Source: Polyangiaceae bacterium (lineage in GTDB: Bacteria > Myxococcota_A > Polyangia > Polyangiales > Polyangiaceae). From it: a stretch of DNA of 64,000 bases. A program made the position numbers and the translations under genes. The first letter of the stretch is position 1, and each line of letters opens with the position of its first letter. The DNA lies in NCBI GenBank assembly GCA_016719945.1, contig JADJYE010000006.1:468879-532878 (forward strand), in the 5' to 3' direction. Under the pieces are notes generated by a model. The model was not told the DNA's origin. It searched no databases and saw nothing but the letters and a program-made list of their open reading frames with translations. Below are positions 1 to 7,487 of this stretch, one piece after another.

Positions 1-402
1 GAGAACCGCGACGTCATCGCCTTCTGCGAGACCTACCGCAAGGCCGTCGAGCGCAGGGATGCCCTCGCCATGCTCCAGATGACGTCGCCGGCGTATTACG
101 AGGACGGCGGCAACCCCGACGCCTCCGACGACATGGACTTCGTGCAGTTCAAGAAGTGGCTTACGGGCGAGTCCATCAACGAGACCGGCGTCTCCTTCCA
201 AGACGCGTCGGCCATCCGCCACGAGATCCGCTACCGGCGCGTCTTGCGCGGCGAGGAGCGCATCTTCGTCGACTACACGTACAGCGCGAGCTTCAAGGTC
301 CCGACGTCGTACGGCGAGCAGTGGAAGCGCAAGGTCGAGGACAACCGCCTCGAGCTCGTGCTCGACGAATCGGGCGAGCTGAAGGTCATCGCGGGGATGT
401 AG
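1..402 (+). CDS. 3' part of an NTF2/SnoaL-like protein (start outside window)
   Basis: The reading frame is open from the first base to a TAG at 400-402, giving 133 visible residues; the true start lies upstream. The fragment opens with a helix (CETYRKAVERRDALAML) followed by a conserved-looking YYEDGG turn, then alternating strands ending in VLDESGELKVIAG. Helix, hydrophobic turn and curved sheet fit the NTF2/SnoaL-like small-domain fold, which binds varied ligands or acts as an accessory domain. No catalytic residues can be named. An N-terminal signal or linker, common in myxobacterial relatives, may lie outside the window. It converges on the metallopeptidase lipoprotein gene 22 bases downstream. 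Fold assignment is inference from pattern only. Confidence 0.6.
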   Translation, partial: ENRDVIAFCETYRKAVERRDALAMLQMTSPAYYEDGGNPDASDDMDFVQFKKWLTGESINETGVSFQDASAIRHEIRYRRVLRGEERIFVDYTYSASFKVPTSYGEQWKRKVEDNRLELVLDESGELKVIAGM

Positions 403-424
403 CCAGCCGCTCGAAGGCGCCGCG

Positions 425-2041
425 TCAGAACCCGTGAGCTTGCAGCCTCCACGCGCGGAGCGCCGGCAGGTTTGCAGGCTTCAGCGGGGGCGGATGCCGC
501 CAGGAGCGGCTCGGCAGGGACGGCGCGGGACCGGACGGGGGCGCGACCCCGGCCGCGAAGGTGCCGCTCGACTGCGTGCCTTTGGCCGGCGCGTCCGCGG
601 TGCGCAGCGCGATGACGACGCCGCCTTGGGCGTCGAACGGTGCGCTGTCGTCGATCAGCCCCGCGCCGTCGATCCCGCGGAACACCACGTCGGGCCCGGC
701 GCCCATCGGCGACAGGCCATTGGTCGCGGCCTGGAAGAACACGCCTTCGAACGTCTCCAGCTGGAGCGGCGAAGAGGTCGCGGTCTGGGGGCCGCCCGGG
801 AGCGACAACATGCCATTGAAGCCAGTCGGGCCCGAGGCGTCCTGGAGCCAGACCGCGGTGAGCATGTCGAGCTGCAGCTCGGAGAAGTCGCGCCCGAGCT
901 CCGCGCTGAAGAAGTCGCCCGCGCTCGCGGGGTCCCCCTCGAGCTGGAACATCGCGCCGTAGCCGTCCACGCCGCCGAGCCGTGACGCGGCGTACGTGAG
1001 AAAGACGTAGGCCTGAGCGTACTGATCGTAGTTGGAGTAGACCCAGTTCACGAGGCTCTGCCCATCTGCGAGACCCGGCGAGGAGACGTAGAACTGAGCG
1101 GCGTAGGCGTTCTCGCCGCCCACCGCGTGGACCGCGCACTCGGCGAGCCCCTCGTTGTGCCACTGCCAGTCTGCGCTGAAGAAATCGTGGCTCTCGTTGT
1201 AGAGCAGATGCGAAAACTCGTGCGCGATCACGGCCTCGGCGCCGAGCGAGAAGCCGAGGTCGGGCACGGAGATGTAGAGCATCTCCATCTCGTTCGAGTG
1301 GGTGCCGAACTGCTGCGCCTGCTGCTCGCTGAGCGAGTTGACCGGGCTGAAGTAGCCCGCGTAGTACCCGCCGCCGTCGAGCCCGAGCACCACGATCTTC
1401 CCGTTGTCGTCTCGGTCGGGGGCCGAGGTGTAGAGCGCGGTCTCCGTTGGAAAGATCTGCTCGTCGAAGTACGCGATCGCCTGCTCGACGTCGTCGGCCT
1501 CTGCCTCCGGGGTCGTGTAGACGACGATGTTCTCGCCGACGCCGACGCGCTCCGCCACGACCTCGTAGTCCTCGAACGACGGCGAGCCGAAGTCCGCGGC
1601 CCAGAACGTCGCGGTGTCGGCCGACCAAAACTTCACCGTCTGAAGGTCGAGGGGCTGGCCCGGAGAGAGGATCTGGAGCGTGTACTCCACGCCGAGCTTC
1701 TGCTGGCTCACGCTGAGCGTGATGGTCCTCGTAGCGGGTTCATAGGCGACGTCGCCGACGGTCAGCGAGCCCTTCGTGCTCTCGAGCGTGTACGCGTTCG
1801 TCGCCAGCGGCGGGTCGACCTCGCCACCGCTGAGGACGATGACGATCGAGGTCTCGTCGGGCGCGCGCGCCGACTCGATCGCCGCCGCGGGCGCGCCGCC
1901 CGAGCCGCCGTCGCCCCCGCCCCCGCCCCCGGTGTCGTCTCCGCCCGTGTTCGAGCCTCCGCTGGGGTGGGTCTCGTCGTCGCCGCAAGCGACGGCGAGC
2001 GACAGCAGCAGGAGCGGCGCGTAAGAGAGGCGGTGCTTCAT
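425..2041 (-). CDS. Secreted zinc metallopeptidase lipoprotein (M30 hyicolysin-like)
   Basis: 538 residues from ATG at 2041, chosen because it begins a lipoprotein signal (MKHRLSYAP then LLLLSLAVAC, Cys19) followed by a Gly/Asp/Thr linker. An open frame upstream to 2305 overlaps the methyltransferase gene and looks like shadow. Residues 274-278 read HEFSH within AVIAHEFSHLLYNE, and NEGLAE follows at 296-301. HExxH plus a downstream Glu is the gluzincin-type zinc site, and the context resembles peptidase family M30 (hyicolysin). An N-terminal Ig-like or bacterial-adhesin strand region covers roughly 50-130. Expected location is the outer membrane or cell surface. The last 30 residues are Pro/Arg rich and may reflect a late frameshift. 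It lies downstream of the methyltransferase gene on the same strand. Confidence 0.82.
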   Translation of the reverse strand: MKHRLSYAPLLLLSLAVACGDDETHPSGGSNTGGDDTGGGGGGDGGSGGAPAAAIESARAPDETSIVIVLSGGEVDPPLATNAYTLESTKGSLTVGDVAYEPATRTITLSVSQQKLGVEYTLQILSPGQPLDLQTVKFWSADTATFWAADFGSPSFEDYEVVAERVGVGENIVVYTTPEAEADDVEQAIAYFDEQIFPTETALYTSAPDRDDNGKIVVLGLDGGGYYAGYFSPVNSLSEQQAQQFGTHSNEMEMLYISVPDLGFSLGAEAVIAHEFSHLLYNESHDFFSADWQWHNEGLAECAVHAVGGENAYAAQFYVSSPGLADGQSLVNWVYSNYDQYAQAYVFLTYAASRLGGVDGYGAMFQLEGDPASAGDFFSAELGRDFSELQLDMLTAVWLQDASGPTGFNGMLSLPGGPQTATSSPLQLETFEGVFFQAATNGLSPMGAGPDVVFRGIDGAGLIDDSAPFDAQGGVVIALRTADAPAKGTQSSGTFAAGVAPPSGPAPSLPSRSWRHPPPLKPANLPALRAWRLQAHGF

Positions 2042-2079
2042 GTCCCGCCATGTTCGGTGCGCGCCGGACTCGCGGCAAC

Positions 2080-2616
2080 TCAAACAGCGTCCGACGTCGG
2101 CGGCCCGAGCGCGCCGCGAGGGTCTCGCCGCCGGGCCCACTCGCACAGGACCATCCCCGTCGCCACGGTCACCGGGAAGGAGTGGTTGATGCCGTACATC
2201 GGGATCGCAAGCACCGACGAGCACGCCGCCAGCAGCGCCGGGGGCACGCCGTCGTTCTCGCTCCCGAACAAGAAGACCAGGTCCTTCGGCATGGGCGCCT
2301 CCCACAGCGAGCTGGTCGCGTGGTCGCGCTCGACGCCGATCAGCGGCCGGCCTCGGACCCGCTCGAGGAAGCTCTCCTCATCTGGACAGTCGACGATGTG
2401 CTCGTACTTCTGCATGCCCATCGCGGCCTTCTCGTAGAAGGGCTCGACCCCGATCAGGAAGATCTCCCGGACGAGGAACGAGTGCGCGACCCGGATGATC
2501 GCGCCCACGTTGAACGGGTTCTTGGCCCGCACCACGGCGATGCTCACGTCTCGTCTGAGCTTGTCGAGCTCGGCTCGGATCTCCGGGGTCTCGTAGCCGA
2601 ACGAAGGGATCTTCAT
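2080..2616 (-). CDS. SpoU/TrmH-family RNA 2'-O-methyltransferase
   Basis: 178 residues, the usual size for a bare SPOUT domain without an N-terminal RNA-binding extension. All three SPOUT motifs are visible: motif 1 NPFNVGAIIRVA at 33-44, motif 2 FLFGSENDGVP at 115-125, and motif 3 INHSFPVTVATG at 143-154, which together form the trefoil knot that binds S-adenosylmethionine. Motif 1 Asn and Arg are present. Family members methylate the 2'-OH of ribose in tRNA or rRNA; the exact target cannot be read from sequence. The gene starts 4 bases after the stop of the PDZ lipoprotein gene, so the two are probably cotranscribed leftward. Confidence 0.88.
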   Translation of the reverse strand: MKIPSFGYETPEIRAELDKLRRDVSIAVVRAKNPFNVGAIIRVAHSFLVREIFLIGVEPFYEKAAMGMQKYEHIVDCPDEESFLERVRGRPLIGVERDHATSSLWEAPMPKDLVFLFGSENDGVPPALLAACSSVLAIPMYGINHSFPVTVATGMVLCEWARRRDPRGALGPPTSDAV

Positions 2617-2620
2617 CGCT

Positions 2621-3434
2621 TCACGGCACGACGGGCAGCTTCCTGTAGTCCTTGTACAGGGGATAGATCGGCCCCTCCTTGATGGTCACCTGCAGCGTGG
2701 AGCCGTCGCTGTGTTGGACATCGAGCGCGCGACCCGCCGAGGGGATCGCCGCGAGCGCGCTGCGGATCTCGTTGACCGACATTCCGTCGGTCGGCTTGCC
2801 GTCGATCTGCAGGACCTTGTCGCCGTCGACGAGGCCCGCGCGCGACGCGGGGCTGCCGTCGACGACGCGCGAGATTCGCGCGCCCGCGTTGCGCAGCTCG
2901 AACCAGAAGCCGGCTCCCCAGACCGCTCGCGCGGGCCCGATGGCCAGCGTCACGCGGCCGCCGCCCGATAGCTCGAGCTCGACCTGCCCGGAGTCGATCA
3001 TGTCGGCCGTCAGGGTCTGATCGCGCTTGCCGATGGCGGTGCTGGCGAGGGCGTTGGCGTCCCAGAGCTGGACCTCGAGCTTGTCCCCGGCGGCGATCGC
3101 GAAGTTTCCTCGCGGGGCGTCCGCCCACACGGGCTCGAGGGTGTTCGCCTCGGAGTTGGTCACGATGATCTCGGCGTCGTTCACGAAGATCTTGAGCAGC
3201 GGGTCGGGGAGACTCCGAAGACCGAGTCCCACGTTCGCCCATCGCGGGTCTTCTCGGGATCTTCGCCCCCTTGATCTCGAGGTAGTGGCGATCGGGTGGC
3301 GGAGGAGGGCTGAGCTCGACGTCCTTGGGCGCTTCGGTGATGGGCGTCGACAGCTCGGGGAAGAGCGCCGGGCAGCCTGTGAGCGCCAGAGCGAGGACGA
3401 GCGCCGCGCACCGTGTGGACAGAGCCGAGAGCAT
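2621..3434 (-). pseudogene. PDZ-domain lipoprotein, reading frame broken
   Basis: Two open frames must be joined to give one sensible protein. The N-terminal frame starts at ATG 3434 with MLSALSTRCAALVLALALTGC, a clean lipoprotein signal (lipobox ALTGC), and runs to LEIKGAKIP near 3255. The C-terminal frame resumes near 3215 (LPDPLLKIFVNDAEI) and carries a C2-like strand region, then a PDZ domain (ISRVVDGSPASRAGLVDGDKV, with IDGKPTDGM and VNEIRSAL). Between them the third frame reads sensibly (KTRDGRTWDSVFG), so at least two small indels separate the parts. PDZ lipoproteins commonly act in envelope sorting or protease regulation. It could be a true pseudogene, but sequence error is equally possible given similar breaks elsewhere in the window. 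Confidence 0.7.
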
Positions 3435-3598
3435 GGCCGCAACGTTACCGCACGCCGTGGCGATTTTCTCCGGCTCACGAGCCCACGTCGCCTTTCGCCG
3501 CGCTCCGCCGCCTGGAGTCGAGCGCCGGCTTCCCTGGTTTGTGGTAGTCGAAGAGCGGCGCAGGCTCCGTGCTGGCGCGTCGCTCGAAACTCGCGCAA

Positions 3599-3610
3599 AC
3601 TTGCGCAAGT
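3599..3610. promoter_or_regulatory. 12-bp perfect palindrome, candidate operator
   Basis: ACTTGCGCAAGT is its own reverse complement, and a partial copy (CGCGCAAAC) abuts it on the left. It lies 32 bases upstream of the ATG of the amidotransferase-like gene, in the 208-base divergent gap 3435-3642 between that gene and the PDZ lipoprotein gene. Position and symmetry fit a repressor or activator site. No known regulator is assigned. Confidence 0.35.
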
Positions 3611-3642
3611 AGCGGTGCACTTCTTCCACCGTCCAAGGTGAC

Positions 3643-4509
3643 ATGGCAAGGCTCCTCGGCTTCATCGCCAACCGTCCTGACCTAGGCTCTCGGGCCGTCG
3701 CGCTCGAGGCGAAGGCGTTCACGGTCCGCGTCGCGGAGGCCCCCGCCGCGTCCCCTCCTGGCGAGGGCCCCGGCGCGGTGAGCTGGGGCGTAGGCTTCTA
3801 CCAAGGAGGGGAGATCCTCCTGAAGCGTCGCCCGTTCGACGAGCGTCGCACGCTCAGCTTCGCGGACCTCGTCAAGGACATCAAAGCCGAGGTGTTGGTG
3901 GGTCATATACGAACGGCCACCGTCGGCGCCCTGCGCACCGAGAACACGCACCCGTTCCGCTACCGACAGTGGCTGTTCGCGCAGACCGGCACCGTGCCGG
4001 AGGCCGAGCGCTTGCGCGGGCGGATGTTGGAGTCGCTCCCGCAGTTCCTCGCGCGTGACGTAAGAGGCGAGACGGACGCGGAGCTCGTCTTCTACATCTT
4101 CTTGTCGTTCTTGCACGACACGAACAAGCTCGACCGAACCGACGTCGACGCGGCGGCGGTGCGGGACGCGCTTCGCTCCACGCTCTCGCTCGTCGAGCGC
4201 CTGTGCGCCGAAGAGAGCAAAGACCCCGTGAGGATCAACCTGCTCGTGGGCTGCGGTGAGTTCCTGGTCGGCACTCGCCTCTCCAGCCCGATGGGCTTTC
4301 AGATGATGGCCGGGCGCGCCGCGCTCGAGCGGCTCTTCGGCGGCGAGAGCTTCTCGCGCACCAAGATCCCGCACCTCATGTCTGCGCGCATCGCGCTCTG
4401 CGCCTCCGATCTCGACGAGGAGCGGCTGCCCACCGGCTGGACCGCGCTCGACGACCGCTCGACGGTCACCCTGAGCCACACCGACGAGCCCTTCGTGGAG
4501 CGCCTCTAG
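3643..4509 (+). CDS. Class II glutamine amidotransferase homologue lacking the catalytic Cys
   Basis: 288 residues. The fold resembles the YafJ/EgtC class II (Ntn) amidotransferase family: an MxRLLGF amino end, GHIRTATVG at 87-95, NTHPF, a Trp-Leu-Phe-Ala strand, and TDAE around 134-137. In active members residue 2 is the nucleophilic Cys (MCRxLG); here it is Ala (MARLLGF). The oxyanion segment, normally HNG, reads QTG. Both changes argue that glutaminase activity is lost. The start is supported by AAGGTG close before the ATG and by alignment of RLLGF with the family N-terminus. It is followed without a gap by a lipoprotein gene whose GTG directly follows this TAG, suggesting translational coupling. 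Function is unknown; an inactive binding or regulatory protein is the simplest inference. Confidence 0.8.
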   Translation: MARLLGFIANRPDLGSRAVALEAKAFTVRVAEAPAASPPGEGPGAVSWGVGFYQGGEILLKRRPFDERRTLSFADLVKDIKAEVLVGHIRTATVGALRTENTHPFRYRQWLFAQTGTVPEAERLRGRMLESLPQFLARDVRGETDAELVFYIFLSFLHDTNKLDRTDVDAAAVRDALRSTLSLVERLCAEESKDPVRINLLVGCGEFLVGTRLSSPMGFQMMAGRAALERLFGGESFSRTKIPHLMSARIALCASDLDEERLPTGWTALDDRSTVTLSHTDEPFVERL

Positions 4510-5190
4510 GTGCGCCCTTCGCTCTGCGGGCGCGCGTCCGTCGGGGCGCTGGCCTCGTTCGCGGTCGTCCTCGCGGGGTGTGCTGCCGCAGCCAAGCCGC
4601 TCGCCCCGGACGATGGCCGCCGTCACCCCGACGGCATCGCCGTCGATCCGCTCGAATACACCCCGGAGCCTCAGGAGATGGTCTCGGCCGGCGCCGGTGT
4701 CGTCGCGCTGAGGACTCCGCTCGGGGCCGAGGCCGCGAAGGAGACCACGCGCAGCTTCTTGCTGGCGATCGCCCAGGAAGACCTCGAGGCGCTCCGCAAG
4801 ACGATGTCGCCAGACGCGTCGAGCATCAACCCGGCCACGCGCGCCCGCGAGAGCTCGTTCTACTTCTTCTCCCGCCGCTTCGGGCGGCTCGACTACACCT
4901 ACCTCTCGAACGTCGGGTTCTGGCAAGAGGAGCGCGTCGAGCTCTACCGCGCCGGCGAGGCGAGCTCGCTCTGGGCCGACACCGTCGGGCCGTCCGCGAC
5001 GCCGGGGCTCGCGTCGACGAGCTCGATGAGCGACGTCCTCGAGCCCGCGGACATCGTCGTGCGCGTGCCGCTGGCGGCGCCGCGCAGCTCCTCCGGACAG
5101 CTCCTGGGGGATGAGCTCCTCCTGCTCCTTCGCCGCTCGGGGGGTCGCTACGTCGTCCACCGGATCGTCGAGGAGTTCACGCTCCAGTGA
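4510..5190 (+). CDS. Putative lipoprotein, NTF2-like
   Basis: 226 residues from GTG at 4510, immediately after the stop of the amidotransferase homologue. The amino end ASFAVVLAGC is a good lipobox (LAGC). Residues about 75-120 (TTRSFLLAIAQEDLEALRKTM) form the helix pair seen in NTF2-like proteins, followed by a Tyr/Phe-rich strand region. Two Ser-rich stretches follow. No catalytic motif is seen. Placement suggests coexpression with the upstream gene. Family assignment is tentative; lipoprotein status is well supported. Confidence 0.75.
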   Translation: MRPSLCGRASVGALASFAVVLAGCAAAAKPLAPDDGRRHPDGIAVDPLEYTPEPQEMVSAGAGVVALRTPLGAEAAKETTRSFLLAIAQEDLEALRKTMSPDASSINPATRARESSFYFFSRRFGRLDYTYLSNVGFWQEERVELYRAGEASSLWADTVGPSATPGLASTSSMSDVLEPADIVVRVPLAAPRSSSGQLLGDELLLLLRRSGGRYVVHRIVEEFTLQ

Positions 5191-5237
5191 CCGACGACAA
5201 AGTTGCCCCATCGGGGGCGGATCGAGAAAGTGCCGAT

Positions 5238-6153
5238 ATGACGCGTCTCAAGGTTGCCTTCGTGGGCTCGGGGAGCTGCGCGTGGGTTGGCTCATCTGGG
5301 TGTGCTCAAGGCTTGTGAAGAGGTAGGGATCGTCCCGACGGTGTTCGTCGGCGCGAGCGCGGGCGCGCTCGTCTCCGCGACCTACGGCCAAGACATCCCC
5401 CTCGACGTGCTGCTCGACGCGTACAGGCTGCCCTGGAGGCGCCGTCACCAAGGGCCCCGGCTCTACATGAGCACGTTCCTCGGCGCGCCTCGCCCGCGGG
5501 ACCTCCTCGACCCTGGCTACCTCCTCTCCGGCGCCTTCTCGATCGACTCCCTCGAGCGCTACCTCGAGCGCTTCCTGCCGCTGAACGACTTCACGAAGCT
5601 CACGAATCAGGTCTTCGTCACCGCGGTCGACGTCGACACGGGCGAGCGCGTGGTCTTCGGCCCCGGCTACCGCGAGGACGTCCCCATCAGCACCGCGGTC
5701 GCCGCGAGCTGCTGCGTCCCGGGCCTGTTTCGGCCGAAGAAGATCGGCGACCGCTTTTTCCTCGACGGGGAGATCATCCGGACGCTGTCGGCGGACCTCG
5801 CCGTCGCCGCGGGCGCCAACGTCGTCATCATCTCCAACGTGTATCGCCCCGAGTCGCGTCGCGCGCCGGAGCGGTCCATCGCGCGCAGCGGCATGGGCGC
5901 CGTGGTGCGACAGTCGCTCAACATCGTGCTCGCCGAGAAGGAGAAGCGCGGGGTCGAGCTGCTGTCCCGCACGTATCCGCGCGTCGTGTTCCTCGACGTG
6001 GCCCCGGACATCGGGGCCTTCGGCTACTGGAACCGCTTCAACGCTCGCTCGCTGGTCCTGCGCGGGTACCGCTCGGCGCTCAGGATCCTCACCGAGGCGA
6101 AGGAGCGCGGCGTCTTCAACGCCGTGCTCTCGAAGGACGCCGCGCTGAACTGA
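5238..6153 (+). CDS. Patatin-like phospholipase, frame broken near its N-terminus
   Basis: The main frame carries the patatin serine hydrolase signature: GASAGALV (GxSxG nucleophile elbow) and DGEIIRT (the DG[A/G/E] Asp of the Ser-Asp dyad), plus AASCCVPGLF. The longest frame starts at ATG 5254 with a non-family start (MPSWARGAARGLAHLG). The preceding frame from ATG 5238 reads MTRLKVAFVGSG, exactly the strand that should precede the oxyanion loop G-G-x-R-G. Joining them at the G run near 5270 (two G added, or one base removed) restores MTRLKVAFVGSG..AARGLAHLG. Intact protein would be about 304 residues. It probably hydrolyses acyl esters of phospholipids. The C-terminal end overlaps the convergent M23 gene by 38 bases. 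Confidence 0.85.
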
Positions 6154-7396
6154 GCGCGAGCGCAGCGCCGAGCGTCACGAGCCAGAAGGAGGCGCCACCT
6201 TCGCTCGCTGCCCCTGCGCTCTGGCATGAGCAACCGTCGCTCGCCGCGTCGTCGTCGTCGCTGGACGACGACGACCCACCGCTCTGCGCCTCGCCGCCCG
6301 CGGCAGCGTCGCCGCCTTGAGCGGCGGCGCCGCCGCTCGACGCGTCGCCGCCCGCGCCCGCACCGCCTTGGCCCCCGCCACCTTCGCCTGCCGGCACGAA
6401 GGTGAACCGAACCGCGTCGTACGCGATCTTGCGATCGAGGTCGGAGCTCTCGCCCGTCGCGTCACCGAGCGCGAGCGTGCGGTTCGCGCCCTCTGAAAAC
6501 TCGAGCTCGCCCAGCACGACCCACCCTTTCTGGACGCTCTGGTCGACCGGCCCCAGCTCGACGGGTCCTGTGCCCGGATCGACGTCATAGCTGGCGTTGA
6601 CCGTGTCGGCCTCGGTGCTCGGAACGAAGACCTCGACCCGATACGTTCCGGCGGTCTGCACCTCGAAGCTGTAGGTCCCGATGGTGTCGTCTTCGGGGAG
6701 GTCGGTGCCGAACGTGTAGAAGTGGTGATCGGCGTAGCCCTCGCCGACGCTCCACCAGTACGTCGTCTCGCGGCTGAAGCACGCCATCCGCTCGTCGAAG
6801 ATCGTCTCGCCCCCGCCGAGCACACCACACGGCTCGAGCTCGGGGCAGTTGTTGCTCTCCAGGGTCATCCCATAGGACGGATCCCCGAAATCGACGAGTT
6901 CAGCAGGGACGCTCTGGCACCACCACGAGCTGCACGTCTGTTGGATCTGGAAGTGCAAGTGCGCCCCGCAGACCCACCCTGTGAGGCCTACCTTGCCGAC
7001 GACGTCGCCTTGGCTGACGAAGTCGCCAACGGACAACGAAGAGCTGTTCGCCTGAAGGTGCAGGAACAGCGCCTCGGTGCCGTCTCCGAAGTCGAGGACC
7101 ACATAGTTCGCGTCGTTCGCGAAGGCGCTCGAGCACCCACCGGTCGTCGAGCTCATCTCGATGCGGCGAACGACGCCATCTGCCGGCGCGGAGACGTCTG
7201 CTCCGACCGGGATGCCGATGTCCCAAGCCCAAGCCCCCTCGCCATCATGGGAGCCAGTGTTGTGGCCCTGCGTGATCGAGTAGCTCGTCCCGCACGGCCA
7301 CGGCGCGTAGAGGGGCGGCTCGGCGCGGGCGGGCGACGAACCGACGACGAACATCGCCAGGCCTGAAAGTGCAGCAAAAACAGGCGCCCTTCGCAT
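6116..7396 (-). CDS. Secreted M23-family metallopeptidase with MYXO-CTERM-like tail
   Basis: 426 residues from ATG 7396, the start that gives a signal peptide (MRRAPVFAALSGLAMFVVGSSPARA). The M23/LytM domain shows the zinc ligands H50...D59 (GSHDGEGAWAWDIG) and H146xH148 (GAHLHF), as in enzymes cutting peptide crosslinks of peptidoglycan. Residues about 190-340 form a beta-rich domain like those following peptidases in myxobacteria. A Gly/Ala/Ser/Asp linker leads to GCSCQ, a hydrophobic segment (FWLVTLGAALALSS) and a basic end, the layout of the MYXO-CTERM sorting tag. Surface anchoring or processing by a myxosortase is inferred from that tag. The gene is divergent from the PEGA protein gene. 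Confidence 0.88.
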   Translation of the reverse strand: MRRAPVFAALSGLAMFVVGSSPARAEPPLYAPWPCGTSYSITQGHNTGSHDGEGAWAWDIGIPVGADVSAPADGVVRRIEMSSTTGGCSSAFANDANYVVLDFGDGTEALFLHLQANSSSLSVGDFVSQGDVVGKVGLTGWVCGAHLHFQIQQTCSSWWCQSVPAELVDFGDPSYGMTLESNNCPELEPCGVLGGGETIFDERMACFSRETTYWWSVGEGYADHHFYTFGTDLPEDDTIGTYSFEVQTAGTYRVEVFVPSTEADTVNASYDVDPGTGPVELGPVDQSVQKGWVVLGELEFSEGANRTLALGDATGESSDLDRKIAYDAVRFTFVPAGEGGGGQGGAGAGGDASSGGAAAQGGDAAAGGEAQSGGSSSSSDDDDAASDGCSCQSAGAASEGGASFWLVTLGAALALSSARRPSRARR

Positions 7397-7487
7397 CGCA
7401 GAGGCAGCCTCGCACCGCGGCCCGCGCGCGTCACCCCGCATTGGTTTCGAGCTTCGCCGCCCGGATCTGAGTACACTGGCGGAGACT

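Noticed and set aside
2041..2305. Upstream extension of the M30-like lipoprotein
   Set aside because: It lies inside the methyltransferase gene and precedes the true lipoprotein signal.
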